Assembly (NCBI RefSeq): GCF_004364805.1
Contig: NZ_SOAP01000002.1
Span: 558,001-622,000, forward strand
Reading direction: 5' to 3'
Source of the DNA: Pelagimonas phthalicica
GTDB lineage: Bacteria > Pseudomonadota > Alphaproteobacteria > Rhodobacterales > Rhodobacteraceae
Length of the DNA stretch: 64,000 bases
In this document: in pieces, positions 55,547-64,000 of the stretch
How positions within the stretch are numbered: the stretch's first letter is position 1
How the letters are laid out: the number at the start of each line of letters is the position of its first letter
Program-made: the position numbers and the translations under genes
Notes under the pieces: model-generated
Seen by the model: the letters and a program-made list of their open reading frames with translations, nothing else
Databases searched by the model: none
What the model was told of the DNA's origin: nothing

Positions 55547-56763
55547 CGGTCGATTTCTCCGAACACGATGTCCATGGTGCCGATGATCGCGGCGACATCG
55601 GCCAGTTGGTGTCCTTTGGCGACGTGATCCATGCTTTGCAGATGCAGGAAACCCGGCGCGCGCAGCTTGGCGCGGTAGGGCTTGTTAGAGCCATCCGCCA
55701 CCATGTAAACGCCAAATTCGCCTTTGGGCGCTTCGACCGCGGCATAAACCTCACCCTCGGGGACTTTGAACCCTTCGGTGTAAAGCTTGAAGTGGTGGAT
55801 CAGCCCCTCCATCGAGGTCTTCATCTCCGAGCGTTTCGGCGGGGTCAGCTTGCCACGGGCCAGAACATCACCCTGCCCCTCTGGGGCGCGCAGTTTCTCG
55901 ATGGCTTGCAGGATGATGCTGGTCGATTGACGCATTTCTTCCATGCGGACGAGATAGCGATCATAGCAATCGCCATTCTTGCCAACCGGGATCTGGAAGT
56001 CGAATTCGTCATAGCATTCATAGGGTTGCGCACGGCGCAAATCCCAGGCGAGGCCCGAGCCACGGACCATGACACCGGAATAGCCCCAGTCAAGGATCTC
56101 TTCCTCGGAGATTACACCGATATCGCAGTTACGCTGCTTAAAGATCCGGTTTTCGGTCAGCAGCCCGTCGATATCGTCCAGAACATTCGGGAAATGCTCG
56201 GCCCATTCGATGATATCATCCAGCAGCGCCTCGGGCAGGTCCTGATGGACACCACCGGGGCGGAAATAGTTGGCGTGCAGGCGGGCACCACAAGCGCGCT
56301 CGTAAAAGATCATGAGCTTTTCACGCTCTTCAAAGCCCCAAAGCGGCGGGGTCAGCGCGCCCACATCCATCGCCTGGGTGGTGACGTTGAGCAAATGGTT
56401 CAGCACGCGGCCAATTTCCGAGAACAGTACCCGGATCAAAGAGCCACGGCGTGGCACCTCAACTCCGGTCAGCTTTTCAATCGCCAGACACCAGGCATGT
56501 TCCTGGTTCATCGGGGCGACGTAATCGAGCCGGTCGAGATAAGGCAGGTTTTGCAGGTAAGTCCGGCTCTCCATGAGCTTTTCCGTGCCGCGATGCAGCA
56601 GCCCGATATGCGGGTCTGCACGTTCGACAATCTCACCGTCCAGTTCCAGCACCATGCGCAACACGCCGTGCGCCGCCGGGTGCTGAGGCCCGAAGTTGAT
56701 GTTGAAATTGCGGATTTTCTGTTCGCCTGTCAGGGCGTCATCGAAACCTTTGGAACCATCCAT
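55543..56763 (-). CDS. nuoD: NADH-quinone oxidoreductase subunit D
   Basis: 49-kDa-type subunit of complex I, forming the quinone site with NuoB and NuoH, 406 residues. Characteristic are [21 protein letters not shown] (about 25-45, with the quinone-site His), [24 protein letters not shown], and the C-terminal DIVFGEIDR. Normal length. It follows the 61-residue membrane protein gene by 2 bp and overlaps the next gene. Confidence 0.97.
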   Translation of the reverse strand: MDGSKGFDDALTGEQKIRNFNINFGPQHPAAHGVLRMVLELDGEIVERADPHIGLLHRGTEKLMESRTYLQNLPYLDRLDYVAPMNQEHAWCLAIEKLTGVEVPRRGSLIRVLFSEIGRVLNHLLNVTTQAMDVGALTPPLWGFEEREKLMIFYERACGARLHANYFRPGGVHQDLPEALLDDIIEWAEHFPNVLDDIDGLLTENRIFKQRNCDIGVISEEEILDWGYSGVMVRGSGLAWDLRRAQPYECYDEFDFQIPVGKNGDCYDRYLVRMEEMRQSTSIILQAIEKLRAPEGQGDVLARGKLTPPKRSEMKTSMEGLIHHFKLYTEGFKVPEGEVYAAVEAPKGEFGVYMVADGSNKPYRAKLRAPGFLHLQSMDHVAKGHQLADVAAIIGTMDIVFGEIDR

Positions 56764-56765
56764 TA

Positions 56766-56951
56766 TTAAGATTCCTCCTTACGGGGCAATGCTTTGTAGG
56801 CCATGACCCACAATAGCACTATCATTCCAAGTCCAGTCGCAACCACGAGAGCCCACCAACGGGAAAGCCCGAATTTCGGCAGTAAAACGACAAAAGGCGG
56901 AAGCGTCAAAGCAATCGCCAACAGTTCTATGAGAAAGTCTTCCCAGAACAT
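56766..56951 (-). CDS. Small membrane protein, 61 residues, between nuoC and nuoD
   Basis: Two hydrophobic helices (about 7-26 and 33-54, with a GLSRWW loop) and a basic end (KALPRKEES). It fills the gap between nuoC (3 bp before) and nuoD (2 bp after). This tight packing and the membrane pattern support its being expressed. The family is not recognised; a link to complex I is inferred from position. Confidence 0.75.
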   Translation of the reverse strand: MFWEDFLIELLAIALTLPPFVVLLPKFGLSRWWALVVATGLGMIVLLWVMAYKALPRKEES

Positions 56952-56954
56952 GCG

Positions 56955-57566
56955 TCACTTCGCAGCCTCTTCCTGTTTCTCATCCCCGGGCAGCACATAT
57001 TGCGCGCCTTCCCATGGGGACATGAAATCAAACTGGCGGTATTCCTGAACCAGCGACACGGGTTCGTAAACCACGCGCTTCAACTCTTCGTCATAGCGCA
57101 CTTCGGTGTAACCGGTGGTCGGGAAATCCTTGCGCAGCGGGTGGCCGCGGAAACCATAATCCGTCAGCAAACGGCGCAGATCCGGGTGGCCCGAGAACAG
57201 GATCCCATACATGTCAAATGTCTCACGCTCGAACCAATTGGCCGAGGGGTGGATATCAACAATCGAGGGCACCATTTCGTCTTCGCGTACCGAAACCCGC
57301 AGGCGAATGCGCTGGTTCTGATACATCGACAGGAAATGATAGACCACGTCAAACCGCTTGGCCCGCTCGGGGTAGTCGACGCCGGAGAGATCCACCAGGG
57401 TCGAGAATTTGCAGTTCGGATCGGTTTTCAGAAACTCGACAAAGCCTTTGATATTCGCTGGTGCGACATCAATGTTCAGCTCGTCATAGGCAACATCCCA
57501 GCCCAGCACGCAATCGGGGCGTTTGGTGGCGATGATGGTGCCAAGTTCGTTCAATGCTTCACTCAT
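56955..57566 (-). CDS. nuoC: NADH-quinone oxidoreductase subunit C
   Basis: 30-kDa-type subunit of complex I, 203 residues. The family signature is in [25 protein letters not shown] and [22 protein letters not shown] (about 110-150). It is not fused to NuoD, unlike in E. coli. It follows nuoB by 21 bp; the C-terminal end is a short charged tail. Confidence 0.97.
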   Translation of the reverse strand: MSEALNELGTIIATKRPDCVLGWDVAYDELNIDVAPANIKGFVEFLKTDPNCKFSTLVDLSGVDYPERAKRFDVVYHFLSMYQNQRIRLRVSVREDEMVPSIVDIHPSANWFERETFDMYGILFSGHPDLRRLLTDYGFRGHPLRKDFPTTGYTEVRYDEELKRVVYEPVSLVQEYRQFDFMSPWEGAQYVLPGDEKQEEAAK

Positions 57567-57587
57567 GCTGGCATCTCCCTTTCGCGC

Positions 57588-58112
57588 TTAACGCACGAGT
57601 GTCCCGGTGCGGCGGATTTTGCGTTGCAGCGCCATCAGACCATAAAGCAGCGCCTCAGCGGTCGGAGGGCAGCCCGGTACATAGACATCAACCGGCACGA
57701 TGCGGTCACAGCCACGCACAACCGAATAGCTGTAGTGGTAATAGCCACCGCCATTGGCACAGGAGCCCATGGAAATCACATAGCGCGGCTCTGGCATCTG
57801 GTCATAAACCTTGCGCAAAGCCGGGGCCATTTTGTTGGTCAGGGTGCCCGCAACGATCATAAGGTCGGACTGACGTGGGGAGGCGCGCGGCGCAATCCCG
57901 AACCGTTCCGCATCATAGCGTGGCATCGAGGTGTGCATCATCTCAACCGCGCAGCAGGCCAGACCAAAGGTCATCCAGTGCAAAGACCCGGTGCGCGCCC
58001 AGTTGATGATGTCTTCGGTAGAGGTGAGCAGGAAACCCTTATCCTGCAGCTCGCGATTGATGGCCTGGGTCACGACCTCTTTGTCACTCCCAGCGGTGTT
58101 TGCACCCGTCAT
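57588..58112 (-). CDS. nuoB: NADH-quinone oxidoreductase subunit B
   Basis: Complex I subunit carrying cluster N2, 174 residues. The tandem Cys pair is in [10 protein letters not shown] (about 51-60), and further ligands in [11 protein letters not shown] and [12 protein letters not shown]. The start was set at the ATG giving MTGANTAG because it overlaps the nuoA stop (TGATG), and it agrees with my recollection of the family's N-terminus; two upstream in-frame ATGs are possible. Confidence 0.95.
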   Translation of the reverse strand: MTGANTAGSDKEVVTQAINRELQDKGFLLTSTEDIINWARTGSLHWMTFGLACCAVEMMHTSMPRYDAERFGIAPRASPRQSDLMIVAGTLTNKMAPALRKVYDQMPEPRYVISMGSCANGGGYYHYSYSVVRGCDRIVPVDVYVPGCPPTAEALLYGLMALQRKIRRTGTLVR

Positions 58113-58477
58113 CACTCCCATTCGAGCGCCCCTTTCTTCCATTCATAGGCAAAGCCGATTGTCAGCACTGCCAGGAAAACCATCATCGACCAGAAACCCA
58201 CCATGCTCACATCCTTGAACGCAACGGCCCAGGGGAAGAGGAAAGCGATTTCGAGGTCAAAAATGATGAACAGGATGGCGACGAGGTAGAAACGCACGTC
58301 GAATTTCATCCGGGCATCATCGAATGCGTTGAACCCGCATTCATAGGCCGAGACCTTTTCAGGGTCCGGATTGCGCACGGCAATCAGGATGGCGGCCAAG
58401 AGGAAAACGAGACCAATCGCAGTTGCAATGGCCACGAAGACGAGGATGGGAAGGTATTCCCGCAGCATCTCTTCCAC
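58112..58477 (-). CDS. nuoA: NADH-quinone oxidoreductase subunit A
   Basis: First gene of the complex I operon, 121 residues with three helices. The conserved loop [22 protein letters not shown] (about 43-64) and the helix starting [15 protein letters not shown] are typical. The start codon is GTG, preceded by AAGGAG. A promoter lies 45-80 bp upstream (58528-58556). It overlaps the nuoB start by one base. Confidence 0.96.
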   Translation of the reverse strand: MEEMLREYLPILVFVAIATAIGLVFLLAAILIAVRNPDPEKVSAYECGFNAFDDARMKFDVRFYLVAILFIIFDLEIAFLFPWAVAFKDVSMVGFWSMMVFLAVLTIGFAYEWKKGALEWE

Positions 58478-58527
58478 GAGGTGGCTCCTTCTGAGGCGCG
58501 CCGGGGCGCGCAGATAGGTTCAGGCAT

Positions 58528-58556
58528 GCCTTAGCCCTATGGGCAGGCAGGGTCAA
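58528..58556 (-). promoter_or_regulatory. Candidate promoter of the nuo operon
   Basis: On the minus strand, TTGACC (58556-58551) and TAAGGC (58533-58528) with a 17-bp spacer. The leader to the nuoA start would be about 45 bases. The -10 is weak, as often in this group. Confidence 0.5.
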
Positions 58557-58707
58557 CACAGCCGGTAGATATTCAAGAGAAGGAAATCAACCGTAAACAG
58601 GTTTGATACTCGGCGAATTTTCCATGGTTTTCAAGCGGCTGAGCGCCAAGTTTTGCACGAGCCCCCAACAAAGCCGCGCGCATGGGTCGCGGGAAAACCT
58701 GTTGCGT

Positions 58708-59094
58708 TCAACTCTGCCCGAGGGTGGCGATCATCACATGGGCGGCAAAACCTGCCATAACCAGCATAATCGGCCCCCAAACCGCCCGCTCCGTGGCGGA
58801 TGGGGTGATCCAATTCAAAATCGCGCTGATGATCATAACGCCAAGGCCAACCCATCCGGTCCAGCGCGGCCAGTCCAAGCCGGGAAACCCGGCAGCGGAC
58901 AGGATCGACAGACCACAAAACAACAAAATGGGAATCGAAATCGCCGCGATCACCCGCCCCGAAGGCGGCAAAGCCCCTTTGTGCTGCCCTCCTTGGGTGT
59001 ATTCCCCCAATGGCAGCCCAACAATCAAAGCGATCTGAAAGAAAACAATAGCGACGCAGCCGAGCGCAAACAAATGCGCGATTTGAACAGTCAT
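58708..59094 (-). CDS. Small membrane protein, 128 residues
   Basis: Four hydrophobic helices (about 5-26, 48-68, 75-95 and 105-123), including a loop GEYTQGGQHKGALPPSGR (about 30-47). No family is recognised. Ribosome binding site GAGGGGACG precedes the ATG. It is separated from nuoA by 230 bp, and its own upstream gap (59095-59333) contains hairpin element copy 3 at the far end. Location: inner membrane. Confidence 0.7.
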   Translation of the reverse strand: MTVQIAHLFALGCVAIVFFQIALIVGLPLGEYTQGGQHKGALPPSGRVIAAISIPILLFCGLSILSAAGFPGLDWPRWTGWVGLGVMIISAILNWITPSATERAVWGPIMLVMAGFAAHVMIATLGQS

Positions 59095-59267
59095 AACGTC
59101 CCCTCAAACCTTCTTTGGAATGACCCAATTCAAAACGTTATGTCGTAGGCCCTGTCAACCGTAGCAACACCCAAAACACTTGGTCGACCAGCTCAAATCC
59201 CCTGCAAGAACCGCAGGCAGAAACATTCGAAGATGCCGCTCAATACATGCCCTCTGACCCACTCTTC

Positions 59268-59330
59268 TCTGGGCTGAAAATATCCCGGGGGGAATTGCTC
59301 GTTCACGAGCAAGGGGGGCAGCGCCCCCTT
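59268..59330 (-). repeat. 3'-UTR double-hairpin element, copy 3 (after enoyl-CoA hydratase)
   Basis: On the minus strand it begins about 4 bases after the stop of the enoyl-CoA hydratase gene: GC hairpin GGGGGC / GCCCCC with loop GCT, a second hairpin TTGCTCG / CGAGCAA with loop TGAA, then TTCCCCCCGGGATATTTTCAGCCC. The middle stem differs from copies 1 and 2 yet is fully paired. Confidence 0.85.
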
Positions 59331-59333
59331 GGG

Positions 59334-60113
59334 TCAGGACCAGCTCGGTTTGCGCTTGTCGAAAAACGCAGCGATTCCCTCTTGCGATTCTGCGCTTTCC
59401 CAACGCTCCACAAGGCCTTGGATGGTCTGATCAATCACCTCCTCGGTGATCGGCATGCCCAACCAGCGGGTAAAGCGCTTGGCCTCGGCCACGGCGCCCG
59501 GCGCGCAACTCAGATAGGGGGCAACCTCGGCCTCAACGGCGCTGTCCAACGCGTCTGCAGCCACTGATTTTGCCAACAGCCCAAGTGTCACCGCCTCATC
59601 CGCGTCAAAGATCCGCGCCGACATAAAGACACGGCGCGCCATCGCCTCACCCAACCGCGCCAGAACATAAGGTCCGATGGTGGCTGGAATCAGGCCAAGG
59701 CGCGTCTCGGTTAGCCCAAACTTCGCGCTATCAACGCCAATCGCCACATCACAGACCGAGGCCATGCCAACTCCACCACCAAAGGCCTGCCCCTGAATCC
59801 GTCCGATCAAGGGTTTTGGCATCTCATTCAAGGCCTTGAGCATCATGGCCAGCTTTTTGGCCTCGACAAAGCGGGTCGCGGCATCGGCGGCCATCTGGTC
59901 CTGCATCCAGCGCAGATCCCCACCCGCGCAAAAGCTGCGCCCTGCCCCGGTCAGGATGACAACGCGCACGTTCTCATCCTGACCCAAGACCTGTGCCGCC
60001 TCAGTCAGGTCTGCAATCATCTGCGCCGAAAGCGCATTATGTTTCTCAGCCCGGTTCAGGGTCAGCGTGGCGACCCCGCGCGTATCCGTTTCGATAACCA
60101 ACGTCTCAAACAT
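59334..60113 (-). CDS. liuC: Enoyl-CoA hydratase/isomerase, probable methylglutaconyl-CoA hydratase
   Basis: Crotonase-fold enzyme, 259 residues. Motifs include the oxyanion-hole GAGRSFCAGGDLRWM (about 56-70) and QGQAFGGGVGMASVCDVAIG (about 107-126). Its place after HMG-CoA lyase and methylcrotonyl-CoA carboxylase points to hydration of 3-methylglutaconyl-CoA in leucine degradation; the sequence alone would only say enoyl-CoA hydratase. The C-terminus is AFFDKRKPSWS. It is the last gene before hairpin element copy 3. Confidence 0.85.
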   Translation of the reverse strand: MFETLVIETDTRGVATLTLNRAEKHNALSAQMIADLTEAAQVLGQDENVRVVILTGAGRSFCAGGDLRWMQDQMAADAATRFVEAKKLAMMLKALNEMPKPLIGRIQGQAFGGGVGMASVCDVAIGVDSAKFGLTETRLGLIPATIGPYVLARLGEAMARRVFMSARIFDADEAVTLGLLAKSVAADALDSAVEAEVAPYLSCAPGAVAEAKRFTRWLGMPITEEVIDQTIQGLVERWESAESQEGIAAFFDKRKPSWS

Positions 60114-60134
60114 CGCTCTGTCCCTTTTCCCCGC

Positions 60135-60989
60135 TCATGCCAACCGCATGGCGCGCGCCATATCGGCGGCCTGTTCCAACACATCTCGGTCAAGGCCCGT
60201 CTGATATCCCAGGGCAATCAAGCGATCATGCACAGCCTCGGTCGCCACATTGCCCGCCGCGCCCGGCGCATAGGGGCAACCGCCAAGCCCACCAACCGCC
60301 GCGTCAAAGACACGAAGGCCATGCGACAAAGCCACTTCGATATTGTCCAATGCCAAACCGCCCGTATCATGGAAATGACCAGCAAGCTTTTCGGCGGGCA
60401 TCTCCTGCACAATGGCTTTCAGCATCGTATCGACCATGGCTGGGCTGCCCCGTCCAATGGTGTCGCCCAAGGAAATCTCGTAACAGCCCATATCCCGCAA
60501 AGCCGCGACGACCTTGGCGACCTGAGACGGGTCCACCGCCCCGTCATAGGGGCATTCTACCACGCAGGACACATAGCCGCGCACTGGCAAGCCAGCCTCT
60601 TGCGCGGCTTTGGCGACGGGCGCAAAGCGTTCAAGGCTTTCGGCAATTGTGGCGTTGATATTGGCCTTGCTGAACCCTTCGGAGGCGGAGCCAAAAATTG
60701 CCACCTCATCAGCTTTGGCCGCAATCGCGCCATCAAGCCCGCGCATATTCGGCGTCAACGCGGCACAGGAAACCCCGGTCTTGCGCGCAATCCCGGCCAA
60801 AACATCGGCGCTGTCGCCCATTTGCGGCACCCATTTCGGGCTGACAAAACTAGCGCATTCAATGCGTTTGAATCCGGCCGTGCTCAGGCAGTCGACCAGC
60901 GCGATTTTCTCAGCCGTCGGGATCTGACGCTTTTCGTTTTGTAATCCGTCGCGCGGCCCAACCTCAAAAATCTCAACATAGTTGCTCAT
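60135..60989 (-). CDS. liuE: Hydroxymethylglutaryl-CoA lyase
   Basis: Cleaves HMG-CoA to acetyl-CoA and acetoacetate, the last step of leucine degradation; 284 residues. The catalytic and metal motifs EVGPRDGLQNE (about 9-19), HFHDTGG (about 206-212) and the catalytic Cys in GGLGGCPYAPGAAGN (about 233-247) are intact. The start lies 2 bp after the GST stop; the ribosome binding site GAGG is 8 bases upstream. The gene is also called mvaB or hmgL elsewhere. Confidence 0.93.
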   Translation of the reverse strand: MSNYVEIFEVGPRDGLQNEKRQIPTAEKIALVDCLSTAGFKRIECASFVSPKWVPQMGDSADVLAGIARKTGVSCAALTPNMRGLDGAIAAKADEVAIFGSASEGFSKANINATIAESLERFAPVAKAAQEAGLPVRGYVSCVVECPYDGAVDPSQVAKVVAALRDMGCYEISLGDTIGRGSPAMVDTMLKAIVQEMPAEKLAGHFHDTGGLALDNIEVALSHGLRVFDAAVGGLGGCPYAPGAAGNVATEAVHDRLIALGYQTGLDRDVLEQAADMARAMRLA

Positions 60990-60991
60990 GA

Positions 60992-61663
60992 TCAGACCTC
61001 GGGCACCGGATAGAAATCCTGGGCGTAAAAGCGTTGCTCCCCCTCGCGCGCGCAGGCCCGTTGGTAAGCGGCCCGCGCTTCCATCCGGGCTTTGTAGGCT
61101 TGCAGTTTTGGAAACTCATCAAGAGGAACGTAATAAGGGGCGGCAAACAGGTTGAAGCCCATCATCATGTCGGCCCCGCTGAAGCCGCTGGGAAGCAACC
61201 ACTCATGATCGCCCATGCGCGCCTCCATCCCGGCCAAGGCCCCGCGCAATCGCGCCACGGTCAGTTTGACAACAACGGGGCTGGGTTTGGCAGGCGGGCG
61301 CAGGAACACCATTTGCAGGTTCAGGTTTTCGATCAGGCTGGCCATGGTTTCGGAATAGTGAATCCATTGCAGGTAATCGGCACGCTCCGCATGCCCCGGC
61401 GCGCGGCCAAATTCAGGGGCTTCAGTTTCGATCAAATATTCCATGATCGCACCGGATTCCGCCATTTCCAAACCGTCAATCTCAATCGCTGGAATGCGCA
61501 TGGCCGGTGAGAGCTGAGGCAGCGCGCCTTCGCGCATGGATTTGGACCCAATCTGGTATTCGACGATCTCTAGCGGCCCCAGCTTGGCTTCAAGCCCGGC
61601 CTCTTCGATCAGCCACAGAATCCGAAAGGATCGTCCATATTGCACATGGTGAAGTTTGATCAT
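60992..61663 (-). CDS. Glutathione S-transferase family protein
   Basis: A 223-residue GST with an N-terminal thioredoxin-like domain (about 1-78: RSFRILWLIEEAGLEAKLGP and the SGAIMEYL glutathione-binding motif near 67-74) and a C-terminal helical domain (SGADMMMGFNLFAAPYY). The start at MIKLHHVQ has GGGAGGGGCAGGG before it. The substrate is unknown. Its location within the leucine-degradation cluster suggests a link to CoA-thioester or aldehyde toxicity, but this is speculative. Confidence 0.85.
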   Translation of the reverse strand: MIKLHHVQYGRSFRILWLIEEAGLEAKLGPLEIVEYQIGSKSMREGALPQLSPAMRIPAIEIDGLEMAESGAIMEYLIETEAPEFGRAPGHAERADYLQWIHYSETMASLIENLNLQMVFLRPPAKPSPVVVKLTVARLRGALAGMEARMGDHEWLLPSGFSGADMMMGFNLFAAPYYVPLDEFPKLQAYKARMEARAAYQRACAREGEQRFYAQDFYPVPEV

Positions 61664-61725
61664 CCCTGCCCCTCCCAAAGCAAACCTATGTCGACACGAC
61701 CCACAACATCAGCGGCACGCGCATC

Positions 61726-61769
61726 CAAATTCCGTCCACGGAATTTGCAAAAGTTTTGCAAAACTTTTG
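61726..61769. repeat. Two abutting 22-bp palindromes, second locus
   Basis: 61726-61747 has arms CAAATTCCGT and ACGGAATTTG around CC. 61748-61769 is a perfect palindrome with arms CAAAAGTTTTG and CAAAACTTTTG. Both units are 22 bp and share CAAA...TTTG ends with the pair at 4845-4888. They lie between the MCC alpha and GST genes, in a transcribed gap. Confidence 0.85.
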
Positions 61770-61793
61770 ACCCGCCTGCCGCGCTGGAAACGT

Positions 61794-63737
61794 TCATGCC
61801 GACTCCTCATCTTCCAGACGCACCAAAGGCGCGCCGGCTTCGACCTGATCGCCCGCATCAACCAAAAGCTCGGCAATGCGCCCGGCCCGGCCAGCGACCA
61901 TGGTGTGTTCCATCTTCATCGCCTCAAGAACAACCAGCCTGTCCCCTTCGGCAACCTCCTGCCCCGAAGACACATGTACCGAGACCACACGCCCCGGCAT
62001 CGGGGCCAGGGTCAGCGTCGCATCCACGGCGGATTGGTCGGCTTGGTCCAGCAGGTCAACCACATGAAAGCTGCGGCCATAATCGGCGAAAATGGTGATG
62101 ACATTGCCGGTTTGCGCATAGTTCGGGGCCTTTTGTCCGTCAAAGGTCCAGCCCGAAGCGGTCCGCACAGCCTCAACCTTCTGTTCCCCGTCCAAAATCG
62201 AACAGCGATCCGCGCCCATCATCTGCAGTTTGATCTCGTGGCGCTCACCGGCCTCTTCGATCCAGATCGTGCGCAGCAATCCATCCCAAAGCGAAAAGCC
62301 AGTCTCCGCGCCTATTTCGCCCATTAGCCCAGACGCCACCAAGGCCGCCATGGCGCGTGCCTGCCCCATGCTCTGCGGCACCGTCACCAACGCGTCGAGA
62401 TCGCGGGCAATCAGCCCGGTATCGACATCACCGCGCCCAAAACCTTCATGTTCGGCCAAAGCGCCAAGGAAAGACAGGTTGGTTACCGTGCCTGCAACCT
62501 CGGTGTCGCGCAGCCCTTTGGCCAATTGGCGCAGGGCCACGGCGCGAGTCGGGCCATGTACGATCAGCTTGGCAATCATCGGGTCGTAATTTGGGCTGAT
62601 CTCATCTCCGGCGCGCACGCCACTATCAGCGCGTACACCAGCCGGAAACTGCAAATGCGTCAGCCGACCGGTTGCAGGCAAAAAGCCTGCTGGCACATCC
62701 TCGGCATAAAGGCGCGCCTCAAAGGCGTGGCCATTGATCGAAAGATCGGATTGCTGCGCCGGCAGTGGTTCACCACAGGCCACGCGGATTTGCCATTCGA
62801 CCAGATCGACACCTGTGATCAGTTCCGAAACCGGGTGTTCCACCTGAAGGCGTGTGTTCATTTCCATGAACCAGAACCCATCCTCGCGCAGCCCTTGCGA
62901 GCCATCGACGATGAACTCCACCGTGCCAGCGCCTTTGTAGCCAATCGCTTCCGCGGCGCGCACGGCTGCAGCCCCCATCGCGTCGCGCACAGTTTCGGGC
63001 ATATCAGGTGCCGGGGCTTCCTCGATCACTTTTTGGTGGCGTCGCTGCAGGGAACAATCGCGTTCAAACAAATGAACCGCTTGGGTGCCATCGCCAAAAA
63101 CCTGCACCTCAATGTGGCGCGGTTTTGAAATGTATTTCTCGATCAACACATGATCATTGCCAAAGGCGGTGCGCGCCTCGGATTGCGCGCTGACCAGGGC
63201 GTCGGCAAAATCCTCGGGCCGCTCGACAAGGCGCATACCTTTGCCGCCCCCACCCGCAACCGCCTTGATCAAGACCGGGTAGCCGATCGCCTGCGCCTCG
63301 ACCTCGAGATGGCCGGGATCCTGATCTTCGCCCATATAGCCAGGAACCACGGGCACGCCTGCCTCTTGCATCAGCTTTTTCGCGGCATCCTTAAGGCCCA
63401 TGGCGCGGATCGCCTTGGCAGAAGGGCCGACAAAGGTCAGGCCTGCCTCTTCGACTTGATCAACGAAATCAGGGTTTTCCGAAAGAAAGCCATAGCCCGG
63501 ATGGATCAGTTGCGCGCCGGTCTGCTGAGCTGCCGCAATGATACGATCACCCCGAAGATAGCTTTGCGCCGGGGCCGCTTCGCCAATGCAAACCGCGACA
63601 TCGGCCATGGCCACATGTTTGGCATCTGCATCCACGTCAGAATGCACCGCAACACAGCGCATCCCCATTTTGCGGGCGGTTTCAATGACGCGGCAGGCGA
63701 TTTCACCGCGATTGGCGATCAGGATTGTATCAATCAT
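61794..63737 (-). CDS. liuD: Methylcrotonyl-CoA carboxylase biotin-containing alpha subunit (probable)
   Basis: Acyl-CoA carboxylase alpha subunit, 647 residues, with a biotin carboxylase domain (about 1-445: ILIANRGEIACRVIETARK, KAVAGGGGKGMRLVE, EMNTRLQVEHPVSE). A middle region follows, then a C-terminal biotin carrier with the biotinylation site Lys in EAMKMEH. Leucine-pathway neighbours favour methylcrotonyl-CoA over propionyl-CoA as substrate. AAAGGACAAAACAG precedes the ATG. Biotin is added by the birA product encoded at 34731. Confidence 0.9.
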   Translation of the reverse strand: MIDTILIANRGEIACRVIETARKMGMRCVAVHSDVDADAKHVAMADVAVCIGEAAPAQSYLRGDRIIAAAQQTGAQLIHPGYGFLSENPDFVDQVEEAGLTFVGPSAKAIRAMGLKDAAKKLMQEAGVPVVPGYMGEDQDPGHLEVEAQAIGYPVLIKAVAGGGGKGMRLVERPEDFADALVSAQSEARTAFGNDHVLIEKYISKPRHIEVQVFGDGTQAVHLFERDCSLQRRHQKVIEEAPAPDMPETVRDAMGAAAVRAAEAIGYKGAGTVEFIVDGSQGLREDGFWFMEMNTRLQVEHPVSELITGVDLVEWQIRVACGEPLPAQQSDLSINGHAFEARLYAEDVPAGFLPATGRLTHLQFPAGVRADSGVRAGDEISPNYDPMIAKLIVHGPTRAVALRQLAKGLRDTEVAGTVTNLSFLGALAEHEGFGRGDVDTGLIARDLDALVTVPQSMGQARAMAALVASGLMGEIGAETGFSLWDGLLRTIWIEEAGERHEIKLQMMGADRCSILDGEQKVEAVRTASGWTFDGQKAPNYAQTGNVITIFADYGRSFHVVDLLDQADQSAVDATLTLAPMPGRVVSVHVSSGQEVAEGDRLVVLEAMKMEHTMVAGRAGRIAELLVDAGDQVEAGAPLVRLEDEESA

Positions 63738-63863
63738 CTGTTTTGTCCTTTTAGCGGTTGCGCCGCGGGCAGCCTGCCCGTCGCCAGTGTCGTCCGAGCA
63801 ATGGCGCAGTCATCGCGACACCCAAGGGGAGTATTTGAACCAAGAAGAAACACCGGGATGGTC

Positions 63864-64000
63864 TTACATGCGGAAGATGCCAAACTGAGTGTCTTCGATT
63901 GGCGCATTCAAGGCCGCGCGCAGAGACAGAGCCAGCACGTCACGTGATTTGCGCGGGTCAATAATGCCGTCATCCCAAAGCCGCGCCGACGCATAAAGCG
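63864..64000 (-). CDS. liuB: Methylcrotonyl-CoA carboxylase beta subunit, C-terminal end (partial)
   Basis: Only the last 45 codons are in the window; the gene continues beyond the right edge. The C-terminus reads [20 protein letters not shown], then [16 protein letters not shown] and stop TAA at 63864. This ending matches acyl-CoA carboxylase beta subunits, especially the methylcrotonyl-CoA type. It lies 126 bp before the alpha subunit gene on the same strand. Confidence 0.88.
   Translation of the reverse strand, partial: LYASARLWDDGIIDPRKSRDVLALSLRAALNAPIEDTQFGIFRM

Noticed and set aside
63820-63850. A further copy of the 3'-UTR element near GGGGAGTATTTG
   Set aside because: Only a loose match to the conserved block, on the opposite strand relative to the flanking genes and without the two hairpins. 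It may be a remnant but cannot be supported.

Overview
The window looks like a chromosomal segment of an alphaproteobacterium of the family Rhodobacteraceae, most likely the roseobacter group. The evidence is a high-GC sequence; a split DctB/DctD pair; a DksA relative with a single zinc-finger cysteine; the order HU / tRNA-Val / Lon; a 14-gene complex I operon running into birA-coaX-rnj; and several small protein families (DUF2849, DUF934, DUF2927, DUF5333, DUF5337) typical of that group. No phage, insertion sequence, CRISPR array or rRNA was seen.

Layout. 1-3.6 kb: C4-dicarboxylate two-component system (dctB, dctD) and an Lrp-type regulator, all on the minus strand, with two DctD-like palindromes at the left edge. 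3.7-8.8 kb: assimilatory sulfate/sulfite reduction operon on the plus strand (cobA-type methyltransferase, DUF2849, sulfite reductase hemoprotein, APS reductase, DUF934), then ferredoxin-NADP reductase. 8.8-15.2 kb: a hypothetical gene, an extraordinary Ala/Glu/Asp-repeat membrane-anchored protein, infC with an apparent AUA start, a molybdopterin-binding protein plus XdhC, an FAD monooxygenase and dksA. 15.7-21.5 kb: MoxR ATPase, GNAT, DUF2927 lipoprotein with a 55-residue membrane peptide, a multipass membrane protein behind a paired operator, and a CoxE-like VWA protein. 21.5-27.1 kb: two tRNA-Val genes, HU, lon (heat-shock type promoter), a secreted protein, tgt. 27.2-32.1 kb: tandem glycosyltransferase paralogues, a secreted cupin, a RhlE-like helicase.

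32.3-58.5 kb is one long minus-strand cluster. In transcription order it holds nuoA-B-C-D-E-F-G-H-I-J-K-L-M-N followed by birA, coaX and rnj. Sixteen additional small or unusual genes are threaded between the nuo genes: exported proteins and lipoproteins, small membrane proteins (one of 35 residues, at 40742-40849), a zinc-ribbon membrane protein and a CMD-family protein. There are also two large Ala-rich proteins that share a C-terminal H3TH-like domain with an extension of NuoE. Two terminator-like hairpins upstream of nuoG suggest that the cluster is not one uniform transcript. 58.7-64 kb: a small membrane protein, then leucine-degradation genes (end of the methylcrotonyl-CoA carboxylase beta subunit, the alpha/biotin subunit, a GST, HMG-CoA lyase, an enoyl-CoA hydratase probably acting as methylglutaconyl-CoA hydratase).

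The most interesting unexplained signals are: (i) the H3TH-domain trio and the exported proteins inside the complex I operon; (ii) a three-copy 3'-UTR element with a conserved GC hairpin, a second hairpin whose sequence changes while its pairing is kept, and a conserved CCCCGGGATATTT block; (iii) abutting pairs of 22-bp palindromes at two operon-internal gaps; (iv) a DctD that has lost the Walker A lysine and the GAFTGA loop; and (v) the LEA-like repeat protein. All assignments rest on reading the sequence and on family knowledge; no database search was run.
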